Source: Diplolepis rosae
Taxonomy: Eukaryota; Arthropoda; Insecta; Hymenoptera; Diplolepididae
DNA: 64,000 nucleotides
Assembly: GCA_030998225.1 (NCBI GenBank)
Contig: JAPYXD010000704.1
Location: 6,262,001-6,326,000, forward strand
Direction: 5' to 3'
Position 1 is the first letter of the stretch. Each line of letters starts with the position of its first letter. This document shows, piece after piece, positions 9,523-21,900 of this stretch. A program made the position numbers and the translations under genes. Under the pieces are notes generated by a model. The model worked only from the letters and a program-made list of their open reading frames with translations, searched no databases and was not told the DNA's origin.

Positions 9523-10838
9523 GATTCAACTGTTCAATTTCATTTAGCAAAGTAAATTAAAAAATTGATAATGTTTATAATAACTTATACTTTTTTATAT
9601 TTTGTGTATTGCAGAGCCTACATTTTAGATTTTATGTTTTCGCCATTTTGAATTTAGTTTTTTAAATGAATATTGACTGAATACAAGAAAAGTTAGAACT
9701 CAGGGGGTGAAAAACTAGCCCTAAAATGAACCTCAAGGGAGGTTCTTTTTAGATCTCCTTCAAAAATTACTTCTTGGGTCCTCAATGAAAACTGTGCAAA
9801 AGGAATTTGCTTTTAATCAAAATGCTGTATATTGCTATATTGGTGATATAGCACTACGATCAAAAGAGCTGTTAAACCTATACTTTTGTAGCTGAATTTT
9901 GTTTTTGCGAAGGTCGATTGGGCAAAAGTTTGAGACGTCACCACAGACAGAATTGACAAATAAATTTTAAAAATTTAAATAAGCACAAGAAGGTAAAATG
10001 ACCATAACTTACACATATTCCATGGTTCTCCATTGAAAAAATGTTAATTACAAATTGCGGCCCAATAAAGGAAGTCGAGACGGTCATTTAGAACACATAT
10101 TTCCAATTCACAAGAAAAAGTAAAGCCGGTGAAGTCTATACTTTTGTCCGACTGAAAGAATAAACAAAGTTTTATTCTAAAAAAATATTAATAAAAAATA
10201 ACTACCCCGCCTGGCAACATTACGGCTTAGAAACGGAAGTCAAGGCGGTCGTGTAGAAGGAATATTTCAAATTTACGAGAAAACGGGAAGCCAGACTAGT
10301 TTATATTCTATTATATTTATTCTTCTTATTCTTATTTCAACCGGACGAATATATAGACACGTCCGGCTTTTCGTTTTTTCGTGAATTTGAAATGTGTATA
10401 TTCTACACGACCGTCTCTGTGGTGATGTCTCGAACTTCTGCCCATTCAAAAGTCGAAATGTAAAGGGTCCCTCTAAGAAGATTCATCCATATATATTTTC
10501 CACTTTAATAATTACATTACGTCGCATTAAATTTAAAATTTCTCACGGGCATGTCAGATTACGACGTCGGCTTTAAAATATTAATGATTTCAATTTTCAT
10601 GTTGATTCAGATAAGCAAAGTACATTGTTAGAGTTAATTAGGAGTAATTATGTGTAATAACGTCATATTCATAAAATTCTACGTAATAAGTCATCCATAT
10701 TATAAACTTTTTTGCGGAAGTAAATTTAGAATTGTACTTGATATCTAATTTGCATTACAAATGAATGTTGAGAATTTAGTTTTCTATCTGTATAGTTATT
10801 GTTATTATGCAATTACGTTAACATGTTTTTATTTGCAG
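9523..10838. other. Intergenic; expected to hold the promoter and first exon of the next gene
   Basis: The gene at 10839 begins at a splice acceptor, so its start codon and TATA box should lie upstream. I could not pick a convincing short ATG exon with a phase-0 GT donor. An inverted repeat with CCGGACG/CGTCCGG at about 10.34-10.37 kb is the only structure noted. Confidence 0.4.
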
Positions 10839-11810
10839 ATTCTGATCTTACTTTGTCTCTCGGGTGTCTACTCAGAGACATTGTTGAAGAAGCTTACGGA
10901 TAAGGAGCCAGGATCAGAAAAATCGAAAAGATATGCAACCCATTCGACACCTTGTCCTCCAGAATTATCTCATGAATCGCTGGTATTTTTAAATTTACAT
11001 TCTCAACCATCCTATCCAATAAATAAAGTTAGTTGAAACATGCCACCCCCTAAAGTTCAATTTATCCATCGACCTACCTATAGCTCATATACTTCGTCTG
11101 TTTAAAAGGGAAGCATCTCCTACGTGAAACCAGAGTCTCTTGGATGGCAACAGAAACAACAACAGTGGCAGCCCCAGGGATGGCAACAACAAATAGTGCA
11201 ACAACAGAAGTGGCAATCACCGATAATACAACAGCAAAAATGGCAGCCCCAGGTATGGCAACCACAAGTAGTACAGCAACAAAAATGGCAGCCTCAGGGA
11301 TGGCAACCACAAGTAATGCAACAACAGAAGTGGCAGCCTCAAGTATGGCAACCACAAGTAATGCAACAACAGAAGTGGCAGCCTCAAGGATGGCAACAAG
11401 AACAAAAGTGGCAGCCCCAGGGATGGCAACCACAGATAGTGCAACAACCAAAATGGCAACCTCAAGGATGGCAACAACAACAAAAATGGCAACCACAGAT
11501 AATGCAACAACAGAAATGGCAGTCCCAAGGATGGCAGCAACCAATTCCTCAACCAAAAATCTCCGTTCAAAAACCGATTTTCTCCTATGCTCCACAATAT
11601 CATCAACCGATGGTACAACAACCATGGCCCCAAAAACCTTTATGTCCTGATCCATGTGCATCATCGCAAGGTAGCATCAAATATTCTCCACTTCCACATT
11701 CTGCTCAGATCAAAATACCACAGATGAACTACATAAAACCACAGATTCATCAACCAGTCTACCTCCCACCACCTGTACAAAATAAAGTTTGGGAAGAACC
11801 ATGCGATTGA
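10839..11810 (+). CDS. Secreted Trp/Gln-rich repetitive protein (first exon not located)
   Basis: Two visible coding exons: 10839-11027 and 11109-11810, joined across an 81-bp intron (donor AAA/GTTAGT, acceptor AAAAG/GGAAGC, phase 0). A strong acceptor, TTTTTATTTGCAG, precedes 10839. The first codons, ILILLCLSGVYS, form the hydrophobic part and likely cleavage site of a signal peptide, so the initiator Met should be on a tiny upstream exon, as is common in insect cuticle-type genes. The mature part has a short charged region with a KR site, then about 150 residues of degenerate WQPQGWQPQVMQQQK-type repeats, then a Pro/Tyr/His-rich tail with two Cys pairs (CPDPC, EEPCD). No enzyme domain is visible. 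I infer an extracellular structural protein (cuticle, silk or adhesive); the family is not recognised. An alternative start at ATG 10761 would read through the acceptor. Confidence 0.72.
11160..11560 (+). repeat. In-gene tandem repeats encoding WQPQ-type units
   Basis: Degenerate units built on TGGCAGCC(C/T)CA(A/G)G and ATGGCAACCACA(A/G)(A/G)TA, with an alternating period of about 18-60 bp. The low-complexity DNA leaves open frames in other phases and on the opposite strand (Thr/Ala-rich, Leu-rich and Val/Ala-rich), which are shadows. Confidence 0.75.
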
Positions 11811-12660
11811 GAGGTTGCTTATATGGAAATTCCTATTGGTTTTTAAGACCTTACATGAAGTTCTGAGTGAATATAATATATTGATGTATTTTATATAAAA
11901 CTCTTCCCTATTTTTATATTGATGTGCGATTTAGTCATGTTTTTATATTTAATTATGAATGTATTTCAAGTGTACTACAGTTGCAGATGAGATTACAACG
12001 AATTAAAAATCTTTTACAATTATAACCTTAAGAAGAAATTATTTTATGGTGTTTTAAAATAGGTCTCTTGCGTATTTATTCTTGAAAGAAACAATTTTCT
12101 CCAAGTAGTTTATTGAGCATTTTCAGATGGATAGGTGATATCTTTTAAGCATGTTTTTTAGATAATACAGAATACAAAATCTCATATTTAATTATCAAAT
12201 ACACCTGAGTTGAAACATAATAATAAATTTTAAATGCAGTACAATTTTATCAAATTTGGTGAATTTTGTTCTATTTCTCTATCTTACATTCTCATAATTT
12301 TATGAAAAATACCTGAATGAATTAGAAGAGTAACACAAGTTAAAATAAAATTTCCGCATAAATTATAATTTGCAATACAATATATCGAGGTCGTAGAAGA
12401 GAAAATTCTGGGAACTAATTATCGAGTCGTTTCAGGATCTTTCAAAGAAACCCAGTTTCGTCAGATGAGAGTAACTGAGTTTCATAACTCGGCAATGAAA
12501 CGTGATACTTCGCACTTTTAATGTTGCATAAGGGCCTTCGAATAGTTTTCTCATACCCGCCATTCTATGGGTCATTTTACGTCTACAATATTAGTCATAA
12601 TGCACAATTGTAAACATCCGCCCATGGTGCACTAAGTTCCCATAGAATGTTGACATAGTA
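11811..12660. other. Intergenic between the two secreted-protein genes
   Basis: AT-rich spacer. It should contain the 3' UTR of the upstream gene and the upstream control region of the next; AATAAA-like hexamers occur near 12.2 kb. No exon or mobile element was recognised. Confidence 0.4.
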
Positions 12661-12672
12661 CCGTGTAAGGCA

Positions 12673-12678
12673 TATAAG
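12673..12678 (+). promoter_or_regulatory. Probable TATA box of the His/Asn-rich gene
   Basis: CATATAAGG lies 74 bp upstream of the start codon at 12747. That leaves room for a transcription start about 30 bp downstream (near 12703) and a short 5' UTR. Confidence 0.5.
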
Positions 12679-12746
12679 GTACCAGAACACAGGAACATTT
12701 CTTCCAGTAAAATTGGCAAGGTGTAGCGGGTACTTTAAGTCTCAGC

Positions 12747-13643
12747 ATGAGGTCTTTTGTGAGTGATTTCATCCTAAATTTTAGACACCGTGTTAGTGAT
12801 AGAAGTTGTAAATGATAAGTGTTTTGGTTCGATGAGATTGATTCTTATTGTGATATCTTAAAATTAAATCGAATGGAAAAGAATTACTTCGTTACACATA
12901 TTACAATGAAAATAAAAAGCAGATTTTCCATGAAAACTTTATATTTTGAGTAAAAATTTTCTTTTCAGCTGTACCTTGTGGCAATTGCTGTTTGTCAAGG
13001 AGCAAGAATACCTCGAGGTTTAAATCACCATACTCCGCATTCTAAAGCCATATACCATGGCCATGGTGCAACAAGTTACCAAAATGTTCAGATACAAAAT
13101 CATGATTCCATACCTGTTCCCAATAATTACGTAGAACACATAAATAATCATCATTCATTTGATCACTTAAATCATGATTCTTTATCAATTGTAAATAATT
13201 ACGTTGAACAAGAACATCACGCACCGGAGCATTTAACTCATCTTACCATACCAATTGAGAAGAACTACTTAGATCACGATTCTGCAGATCATTATCACAG
13301 TAATGGTGAATTGAAATTAATTAGAAACGAGGATTCTTTTGCTGAACAAACAAATAATACGTTACTTCCTGTTATAGAAATTCATCAGGTGCAAGTAATA
13401 GAAGAAGTACCCCATGTAGAACATCACTCTGTGGAAACATATATTGTTCCTACATTAGGTAAATAAACTTTAATTTAGTAATTTAGGAGTAATTTTCCAG
13501 GTTCATGTAGTTTGAAATAATATTTTTTGATTCCATTTTACTTTTCAGTTCCATATGTAGAAAATAATTACCAACACTTGGAATTGGAATCACCAGAGGA
13601 AACGCATTATTACTTATATAGCAATGAACATGATTATCAGTAA
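12747..13643 (+). CDS. Secreted His/Asn-rich repetitive protein, 198 aa
   Basis: Three exons: 12747-12758 (ATG AGG TCT TTT), 12969-13458 and 13549-13643, giving 199 codons with stop and no phase conflict. Donors are GTGAGT and GTAAAT; both acceptors end TTTTCAG. The N-terminus, MRSFLYLVAIAVCQG, is a signal peptide split by the first intron after four codons, a layout typical of insect cuticle-type secreted proteins. The mature chain has degenerate repeats around NHDS(I/L)...NNYVE and EKNYLDHD (residues about 35-100), many His, Asn, Glu and Val, then a Tyr/Glu-rich tail ending in HDYQ. No Cys framework or catalytic domain appears. I infer an extracellular structural or metal-binding product; the family is not recognised. 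It follows the other secreted low-complexity gene on the same strand. Confidence 0.8.
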
Positions 13644-14500
13644 AAATGGTGCCAAGTAAGAAGAAAAACGAATGAAATTAGAGTCATTAATAAATGTTCA
13701 AAATATTTCTCTTACAATTATTCTTTCAGATATAAAAAGATGTTCGTTTCTCAAAAACGGAGTCGAATAAAAAATGGAATGTTTCATTTAAGGAAAAGAT
13801 TGTAATACATCTCAAAGGAAGTTTCTTTATTCCATATTTAGATTTTTTTCTGTGATCAACACTAAATAATAACTTATTTTCAATAACATTATTACAGTAA
13901 AAACAATGACATAGGCTTTATTCGCTAATACAATATATGTATATTTTTCTTTTGGAGTTGTATATTATAATTTTTGGCTTTTACGGAGTTACTTTATGAC
14001 TCATTAGAGCATTTGTTCGGCATTCAAATAAATAAACAATATAGTTTAAAAAGAAGAATTTTTTGTCTTAAATTATTCTATAGTTCACATGTATGCAAAG
14101 TTTCTTAATAGTATGATGGTGACGTAATTATTATATTTCAATGTACAAGTGCAAGTTACACCGCAGCATTCGAGGTTTACGGATAAAAATTAGAAAATTG
14201 TATAATGTGTCAACGAGAATAGTCGTTATTTTACAGAAAAATCTCTAGTTTCTACGCATTATTTTCGTTTCTTGCCTAAGAATAGAAACACTTGACTAGA
14301 TCTCTTCAATTATTTATCTTTAATCTTAAAACTATTCATTCGCGTAACGATCATGAAGGATGAGAGTTATAAAAAATATCAAGAAACAGATGAATTGCTA
14401 GGTACAACGTTTAATCGATTTTTTGGTAGTTTAATGGTCGAGATTTGATCCCATTTCCAACAGTTAATGTTAATTATCTCCAGTATTTCTCGGAGAAGTT
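13644..14500. other. Convergent intergenic region
   Basis: It separates the plus-strand His/Asn-rich gene from the minus-strand norpA 3' end. It is AT-rich, with possible poly(A) signals for the former (AATAAA-type near 14.03 kb). No gene is visible. Confidence 0.45.
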
Positions 14501-14506
14501 TTTATT
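14501..14506 (-). terminator. Candidate norpA poly(A) signal
   Basis: AATAAA on the minus strand lies 18 bp past the norpA stop codon. It is unusually close to the stop, so a downstream signal may be the main one. Confidence 0.3.
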
Positions 14507-14524
14507 TTACTTAGACGTTTCTCA

Positions 14525-15988
14525 TTATGCACAAAACTCGGCTTTCGAACCCATCTGGCATTCAAGTTCTTCGTTTTTGTACATGTCTAATATCTGTAAA
14601 AAGATAGTTACAACTTTTATGAATTGTCCAATACATGATTGTACATTTATGAAAATGAAAAACTACAATACAAACCCCGTTCATTTCTTTATGCAATTCC
14701 TCGAGTTGTTTTTCATGAATGTCCTTGAGTTTTTCTTTCTCTCGATTTTGAACCATCTGGGCAATCTTGCGCTCTTCCATAAATTTCTTCGTGTTATTCT
14801 GTTGTTTCTCCCTGAGTCTTCCTTCTTTGATACCTCGAGATTTGAGAGTTTTATCATTCATAACCTCTCTCATGCTTTCAACCGATAACCTAGCTTGCCT
14901 CGCGTTCATATCTTTAATCTCCCTTTCATGTCGAGCAATTAATTGCTTTTGTTGCGACAATTGAGCAGCCATACAAAGTTTTCTTAATTGGGCACGTCTT
15001 TCTTCGACATGCGTTTGCATGAGCTCTCGTTCTTCACGTCTTTGTCTATCGGCTAGTCGAGACCATTGAGCAGTTTGATCAGAGACTGCTCGACGAACAA
15101 TTGGGTCCCTTGATAATTCTGCTTTGCTGTAAAAATATTATGTACAAAAATGATAAATTCTTACGTTTATAAATAACAATATTGTAAGCTATTTTTCTTA
15201 TCCTACTTAGGGCGACCATCAGTCCGGATTTCCCCGGACGTTGATAACATTTAATAAAATAGTCACTTTTCTGTCCTATCTTGTCATCTTTTTCAAACTT
15301 TTCTGTCCTACTTTGTCCTCTTTTTCAAACTTTTCTGTCCTACTGTGTCCTCCCTTTTGAATAAATTTTTATCCTACTTTTTCTTCTGTTTTAAACCTTT
15401 TTATCCTACGTTTCGAAAATTAATTATGGTCACCCTAATTCTACTGGAAAAATTGGATTAAATTTGATAGGGAAACTCAATTTGATAGAAAAATACGATT
15501 ATCGATTTCTATTAAATTTAAACAAATTTTATAGCAGGGTAAGAATATTATCTTTTATGTGTAAAAATAAATGAAACTTTACTTTTTTCCTTTAATGAGT
15601 TTTTCTATAGCTGCACACTGTTGTTTTTGAACTGACAGTTTTTCTTTTTGGTGCCTCTTTTTAAGGGAATCCATTTCTTTTTGCTGTTTCCTCGAAATCT
15701 TTTGGTACCCTTTCTCTTGACGAAGAACTTCTACTGTGATGGGCTCAAACTTCATTTCCTCTGAAATAAAAAATCGTGAGCAATGAATTTTCATTGACAC
15801 TTTTACAATAAACAATTATTCGTTACCAAAATACAAACCTCGTGGTTTTGCAGCCTCCCTTTGACGTGATTGCATCGAATCTCCTGCAGATCGGTCGCTT
15901 TCCTCAATTCCAAGTCCTCGCATTCGAGTCTGTGCCATACTTTCAGTATTCTGGAAGTCTTTTGGTGCAGTTAACGCGTCCATGAATT
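14525..15988 (-). CDS. norpA: norpA exons 15-18: C-terminal coiled coil and PDZ ligand
   Basis: Residues about 820-1101: a Lys/Glu/Gln/Arg-rich coiled coil (for example [50 protein letters not shown]) that in PLC-beta binds Gq and membranes. The last exon (14525-14593) encodes [20 protein letters not shown] then CA and stop. The terminal FCA is the motif by which fly NorpA docks to a PDZ domain of the scaffold INAD. Without splicing exon 17 to exon 18 the frame would run to an unrelated end at 14562, so this junction defines the true C-terminus. Confidence 0.93.
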
Positions 15989-18900
15989 CTGAAAAGTGTA
16001 TATTTATAAATAGTATTATTTCCAATGGTCAAGTATTTTGAGTAAAGAAAAAAAGCAAAGAAACCACAAACCCTGGAAACCATCTGGAACGTAGATCTTA
16101 ATTTCGATATTACAGAAAAGCATTGGTAAAGACATTGGGAAGTTTGCTTCAGTTCGAAGTGCAATATGTCGATATCCTGCTTGAAGCCCATCCAAGGGCA
16201 CAATTCGTTGACCAAGAAGTCTTCCGTTTGATTCGTCATAAACAGCGAATCGTAGAGCAGCTAAGTCTGGCAGAACAACCTTTCTGAAGAGAAAAGGTTC
16301 CTCGTTGTATACAGGATTTAGTCCGTTTGCTGGGACAACTCTGGTTCGAAATTCTTTACGAATTGTATCAGTAGGTAGACCATACATCTCCACTTCCACA
16401 TAGGTGTTTACTTTCTTATCGGAAAGGAATTGGCCAGCTATAACCTATTGACAATATGATGCCTGATGATACTCAAAATAAACGAATACAATTATTTCTA
16501 GTTACAGTTGAATATACTGACTTGCACACTGCACTGAGTAGCGATAACTCCATCCACTGGACTTTCAGCAAAGGGGTCGAAACTCCGATCAGCTCTTCTC
16601 ATAAAATCAGGCTTCAATAGATATCCAGAGGATCCGTTGTATTCAAACTTTCCTTGGTTTAATTGCATTGGCAGATCAGCCGTTTGAAAGTTCAAAGATA
16701 CCATTTGACATCCAGCATTCCAGAAAACCTAATTGATTTAGGTAATTTATCATAAAATTTTGAATCATTTTTAACATTTACTAACAGTAATTACTAACTT
16801 GTGGCATATAATTTGAAGAGTCAGCTCTTGTTCCCTTTGGATAAATTCTACTCATTTGTCGTTTGTTATAATTAACAAATTCGATTGCTGAGGTTTTCAG
16901 ATAATTCAGACCAGTCGTCTCCGCAAAAGATGACATATTGTGATGAATATTTTTTTCTGAAATAATAGAAATCATTGAAAGCGAAAATTTGTTTCTAAAA
17001 CAAATAAACAATTATCTCTCCCTACCTTCCGCAACGTCAAATCCTTGAAATTTAATGGGTTGTGCATAGTTGACCATTGATGACAACCAAGGATGAACGT
17101 TTGTAGTACTTCCGGTGTAAGGTTGTGCGACAGCCAATTCTAAACTTTCTCCTAGACCAGTTGGGCCAGGTTGGATAGATTGTTGAGACTGCCCTGCTGC
17201 TATGACATCCACGATCTCCTCCTGGAACAATAGCACTTTGTTAATATGTTAATTCGTAATGTACATTAACGATTATTATTAACAGAGGGGAAAGCTTCTC
17301 ATGCTAGGAGTAGATCTAAGTTACCTTTACCGCTTGTTGTTCAACAACAGCAGAAACCAATGGAAGGGCACTGGCATCTTCTTTAACCTCGTCCTCAATG
17401 ACAAACTGACCCTGTTTGAAGAGTTCTAACTCCTGTTTCTCTACCTCTGGCTTCAGTCGTTTGTTCTTTATAAGAATTTTTCGTTTAAGCATACTAGGAG
17501 GTGGAAGAGGTACTCCTGGTTCGAGCTGTAAATATCATTAACAAAGAATTCAATTTTCGTCAATATTACATTTTTACTAAGAGTCAAGTTTTCCCAACTG
17601 GGCCACCTCAAGATTGAGTTTTGTATTATTATATAGATTTTGACTTATTTTAAAAGTTTAAGAGGTACACAATACCATATCCAAAAGCATTTTTCAACAA
17701 GTTATAAATAAACGAATTTCACAATACAAGGTTTTCTTTCAACGGCAATATCTCGGTAACCGATCAAAACAGGCGAATGATTTTTCAACTGTATATAGAA
17801 AAATGGTTGATGAACACGACTATATTGTTCTTTTGTCATTTAAGCAAAATTTTTTTATGAAAATTTTGAATTCTTTTAAAGAATTGCAATTTTTTACAAC
17901 TTCTCTATGGCTGCGATTACAGTTCAAAGTGCGTTCGATGCGGGATTTATGTATCTTTCGATTGATAAAAAAAATCTTTGCGTTACCAAAAACCAAGAAA
18001 GTTATAACGATTTTAGTCAGTCCGATTGCACGCGTTTAAGCGCGGATAAGCCGCTGGAGCGCACCGGCCTAAGAGCGCTTCATACGTGCATATCTCTTTA
18101 ATATTTAAACAGTCAATATAAATGTCATTAAATATAGAAAATAGTTCGTTTTCATGGTAGTACACATAAAAATTTACCTAGTTCTTTCTCGACCTATATC
18201 TATTGATCACGACACTCAGTTTTCTTTGTGTCTACTCGCTTATACCAATGGAAACTTCGCGTTTGTTTTACAGTTTTCGCAATCGAAAAAAGTGCTTCCA
18301 ATTTTTTCATGTGTTGCTCGTATTCAACAATACAAGTACTATAAATTCACTTAATTAAATCTGTTCTTATATGAGAGCAGATTTAATTTAAATTTAAACT
18401 GTAAATCAAACGCGAAGTTTGCATTATTATATGCACGTATGAAGCGCTCTTGGGCCGGTGCGCTCCAGCGGCTTATCCGCGCCTAAACGCGTGCAATCGG
18501 ACTGACTAAAATCGTTATAACTTTCTTGGTTTTTGGTAACGCAAAGATTTTTTTTATCAATCGAAAGATACATAAATCCCGCATCGAACGCACTTTGAAC
18601 TGTAATCGCAGCCATAGAGAAGTTGTAAAAAATTGCAATTCTTTAAAAGAATTCAAAATTTTCATAAAAGAATTTTGCTTAAATGACAAAAGAACAATAT
18701 AGTCGTGTTCATCAACCATTTTTCTATATACAGTTGAAAAATCATTCGCCTGTTTTGACCGGTTACCGAGATATTGCCGTTGAAAGAAAACCTTGTATTG
18801 TGAAATTCATTTATTTATAACTTGTTGAAAAATGCTTTTGGATATGGTATTGTGTACCTCTTAAACTTTTAAAATAAGTCAATATCTATATAATAATCGA

Positions 18901-21900
18901 AAACTCGATTTTAGGTGGCCCAGTTGGGAAAACTTGACTCTTAGTGAATAGCTATTGATACTTCATGCAACTAGGTTTACTCAAGAGTTGGTTGTTTCGA
19001 ACTTGGTATATTGTAAAAAATCTAGAACTCTATTATTTAATCTCAAAGAAAATATGAGACTCTTTTTTTCTGTACATGTTGCAAAAGATGTAGTGAATAA
19101 TTCTTCTACTTTTTATCTGCTTGCATAATTCCTTTTCATAAGCGACATAAATAATTCACCTCATAAATTATGCTACACTTACAGGATATTCTTTCAAAGG
19201 CTCTTTCAGTAGAAGATCTCCTAATATTTCGTCACAGTATTTTGCTAGCTTGTATTGCTGTCCTTTGCTGCAGTGATTCTCAAAACTGAGAATAACTGGA
19301 TACTCAGAAGTTACAAAGGCGGTGTCTCGAACTGCATATATTACATCTTTAAAAAGGATGTCTGTACACATAGCCTTACCATGTGTTATGATTGGCTCCT
19401 CATCCTCTCCTTTGCCATCCCAGCAATCCAATTCAACACATCTTGCGAGAAAAAAAAAATTCTTAAAATCAATTATTTTAAAGAAAATGTTCTAATATTC
19501 TTAAGTTTTTATAAATTTCCTATAGATCTTATACGTTATTTCATTATTACTTAGATATCAAGAACTCTTAGTAATTTTTCATTATAAATTATGATGATCG
19601 ATCGTGAATTTCTTAATCGCGTTACCTGCAGCCAGCTAATAGGACTTGTCTATACATTTCCACACTGCTTTTTCCACCAAATTGCCGGCCACTTAGGTAA
19701 GTGTTGTGACTAGAATTTATGTAGTAGTGTGCCAGAGGCTGATCCATGTCCATGTAAACGTCAAGTCTATCCAAAAAAACGGGAGCATTCTCGTCGGAAA
19801 TCAGGTAACGTATGAAGCCGTCCTTCGTCATCGTTTCTGAAAGGACGTGATAGGTTCTGAAAGGATGGCATACAACCAATGTTATGCAAATAGTATTCAT
19901 TCACTTTAAAAGTGCATCCGTTTGAGCTGTGATCTGTGATGAGAAAGGATAAATTGTGACTAAAGGAAAGAAAACAAGGTCGTACTTTGATTTCTCGCAG
20001 TCTCGTTGGATTCGTAGTCTTTGATGATTTCCAGCGCTCTTTTCTCATCGTATAATGGATAAAGGATCTCGTTTAATGTCGGGTCACGCTGTTTTTCATT
20101 CAAAAATGTAATTAACTGGTCCAGATTTATAGTGTCAGCTTTTCCTTGAGTTCTGAAAAGGATTGTAAAAGGATTCATTTAGTTTCTTGATAAAAGATTA
20201 AATTCATTTTAAAAGCATAATATTAACTACATAAATCATTTTAATCAACTCATAAATTATTATTCCATTAAACTGGAAAATTTGAAGAAAAAAGACTATT
20301 ATATTTTTTTTTAAAGTTATTAGAAGTTGCCTTTACAAACACGCAGGTAAGCGTTTGTAACATGTGTTACAAATAGACACACCTTATACGCTAATGCTTC
20401 TAGGAAGTGAAAAATGATAGTAGAGAGAAAGAGGGTAAAAATAAATCGATTAGATTATATAACATACTTACATAGATTGAAACAATTCTTCAATGTCGTT
20501 CCGTGGACAGATTTTGTGGTAAAGAGCGTAAAACGCATCGAAGGTGAAGTCATCAGGTTCAATCACGTCGTTCTGGAACATTACTCTTTTGGAGATTTCT
20601 ATTTTGAAAATTTTCTATAGGTATATTATAAATTCAATTGATATTCACCTTCCCACTAGGCAGGCCCAAGTCAGAAAGGCACTGATAGACAAGTTTCTCT
20701 GTCTTTCCGGAAGCAAAAGTTCTGGCTACTACCTTCACAGGAACTTTACCATTTGGGTCAAGCAACATTCTGAGTCTCATCCAGCTGAAAATTTAGGAAT
20801 CAATGCAACTATTTTCTTAATTCAATTCATTCAAATCTAATGAAGATTTTAGAATGATTAATAAAGAAGGGAAACAAAATTTAACATTAAGATAATTTGT
20901 TTAATATTAAGGTTCATAAGATTTTACACTGTTTAAGGTAGTTGTGCTAAATATCAGGACTCTGGAAAAAAAGTTTTTCAGTGATTTCAACACTCAAAAT
21001 GATATTATCAGTCGTGTATTATGAAAAAAAAACATTAATTTTTATGAAGAAATGTAAAACTAACGAAAAATAATGCTTTCAGTAATGATTTTTAATAGAA
21101 TTTTTCCTTACTATCGCTTTTTAAAAATGTTTAAAAAATGATTGGATTTTCATAAATCATGGCTTATTTTTTTGTGAAAAATATTCTCTACAACTCTACT
21201 GTTTTCAATTTCAAAATTAAAGATTAAAAATAATGTTTTTTCTTTCATAAGACACGATTGATAATACCATTTCAAGTCTTAAATTCATAGAAAAACATTT
21301 TTTTCAGTAACTTGATTTTGGGCACAACAACTACCTTAATCACCTCAGAACAAATTGATTTTGTTAATTATTTACAAAATTATTGCGAAAGAATAATTGG
21401 GGAATTTCCAAAGTTTATTATATTTTGGATAACTCTCAAAAATTTTATGCGGATACTGATGAATTAAAAAGTTAGAAAAAAAAATTGTAAAAATTCAAAG
21501 AATTGTCATACTTATAAAATGGATTTCAAAAAATTATGAAAATAGACTCACTCTTACTTGGATTTACTAATCAACTTCAGTTTTGCTCTTTTTCAGTTAA
21601 ATAACACTGATTGTCAGTGAAATCTTCATTAAAGTTAAAAACTGACTAATTTTCGTCTATTTTATCAATGAAATCTCATTGATTAAAATTTAGAGGGTAC
21701 TCTAATGTTCACTTCTTTTTCCTTTTTTAAAAATCTTTCAGATTAAATCTGTTTGAAATCTTTGCGCCAAGCTCAGATTAGGTTCAAACTCAGTGAAATA
21801 CAATTATTTATATTAATTTCTGATTCACTGGGAAACGTGTTGAAATAAACCAGATTGAAATAGATAGCAAAATGTTCATCCGAAGTTTTTGCTAGGGAAC

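Noticed and set aside
11074..11664. Long open frames on the minus strand and in other plus frames over the Trp/Gln-rich gene
   Set aside because: They are Val/Ala-, Leu- or Thr/Ala-only shadows of the repeat DNA; the spliced plus frame with the signal peptide explains the region.
14562..14675. Extension of norpA exon 17 to a stop at 14562
   Set aside because: The extension has no NorpA similarity; splicing at 14676 to 14593 restores the conserved DMYK..EFCA end.
17803..18719. Identical small frames on both strands ([11 protein letters not shown].., [10 protein letters not shown]..)
   Set aside because: They are the two arms of one inverted repeat inside a norpA intron.
19836..19872. Alternative upstream acceptor for norpA exon 8 at about 19.86 kb
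   Set aside because: Using it shifts the frame and gives a stop before [13 protein letters not shown]; the downstream TTTCAG at 19837-19838 keeps phase.
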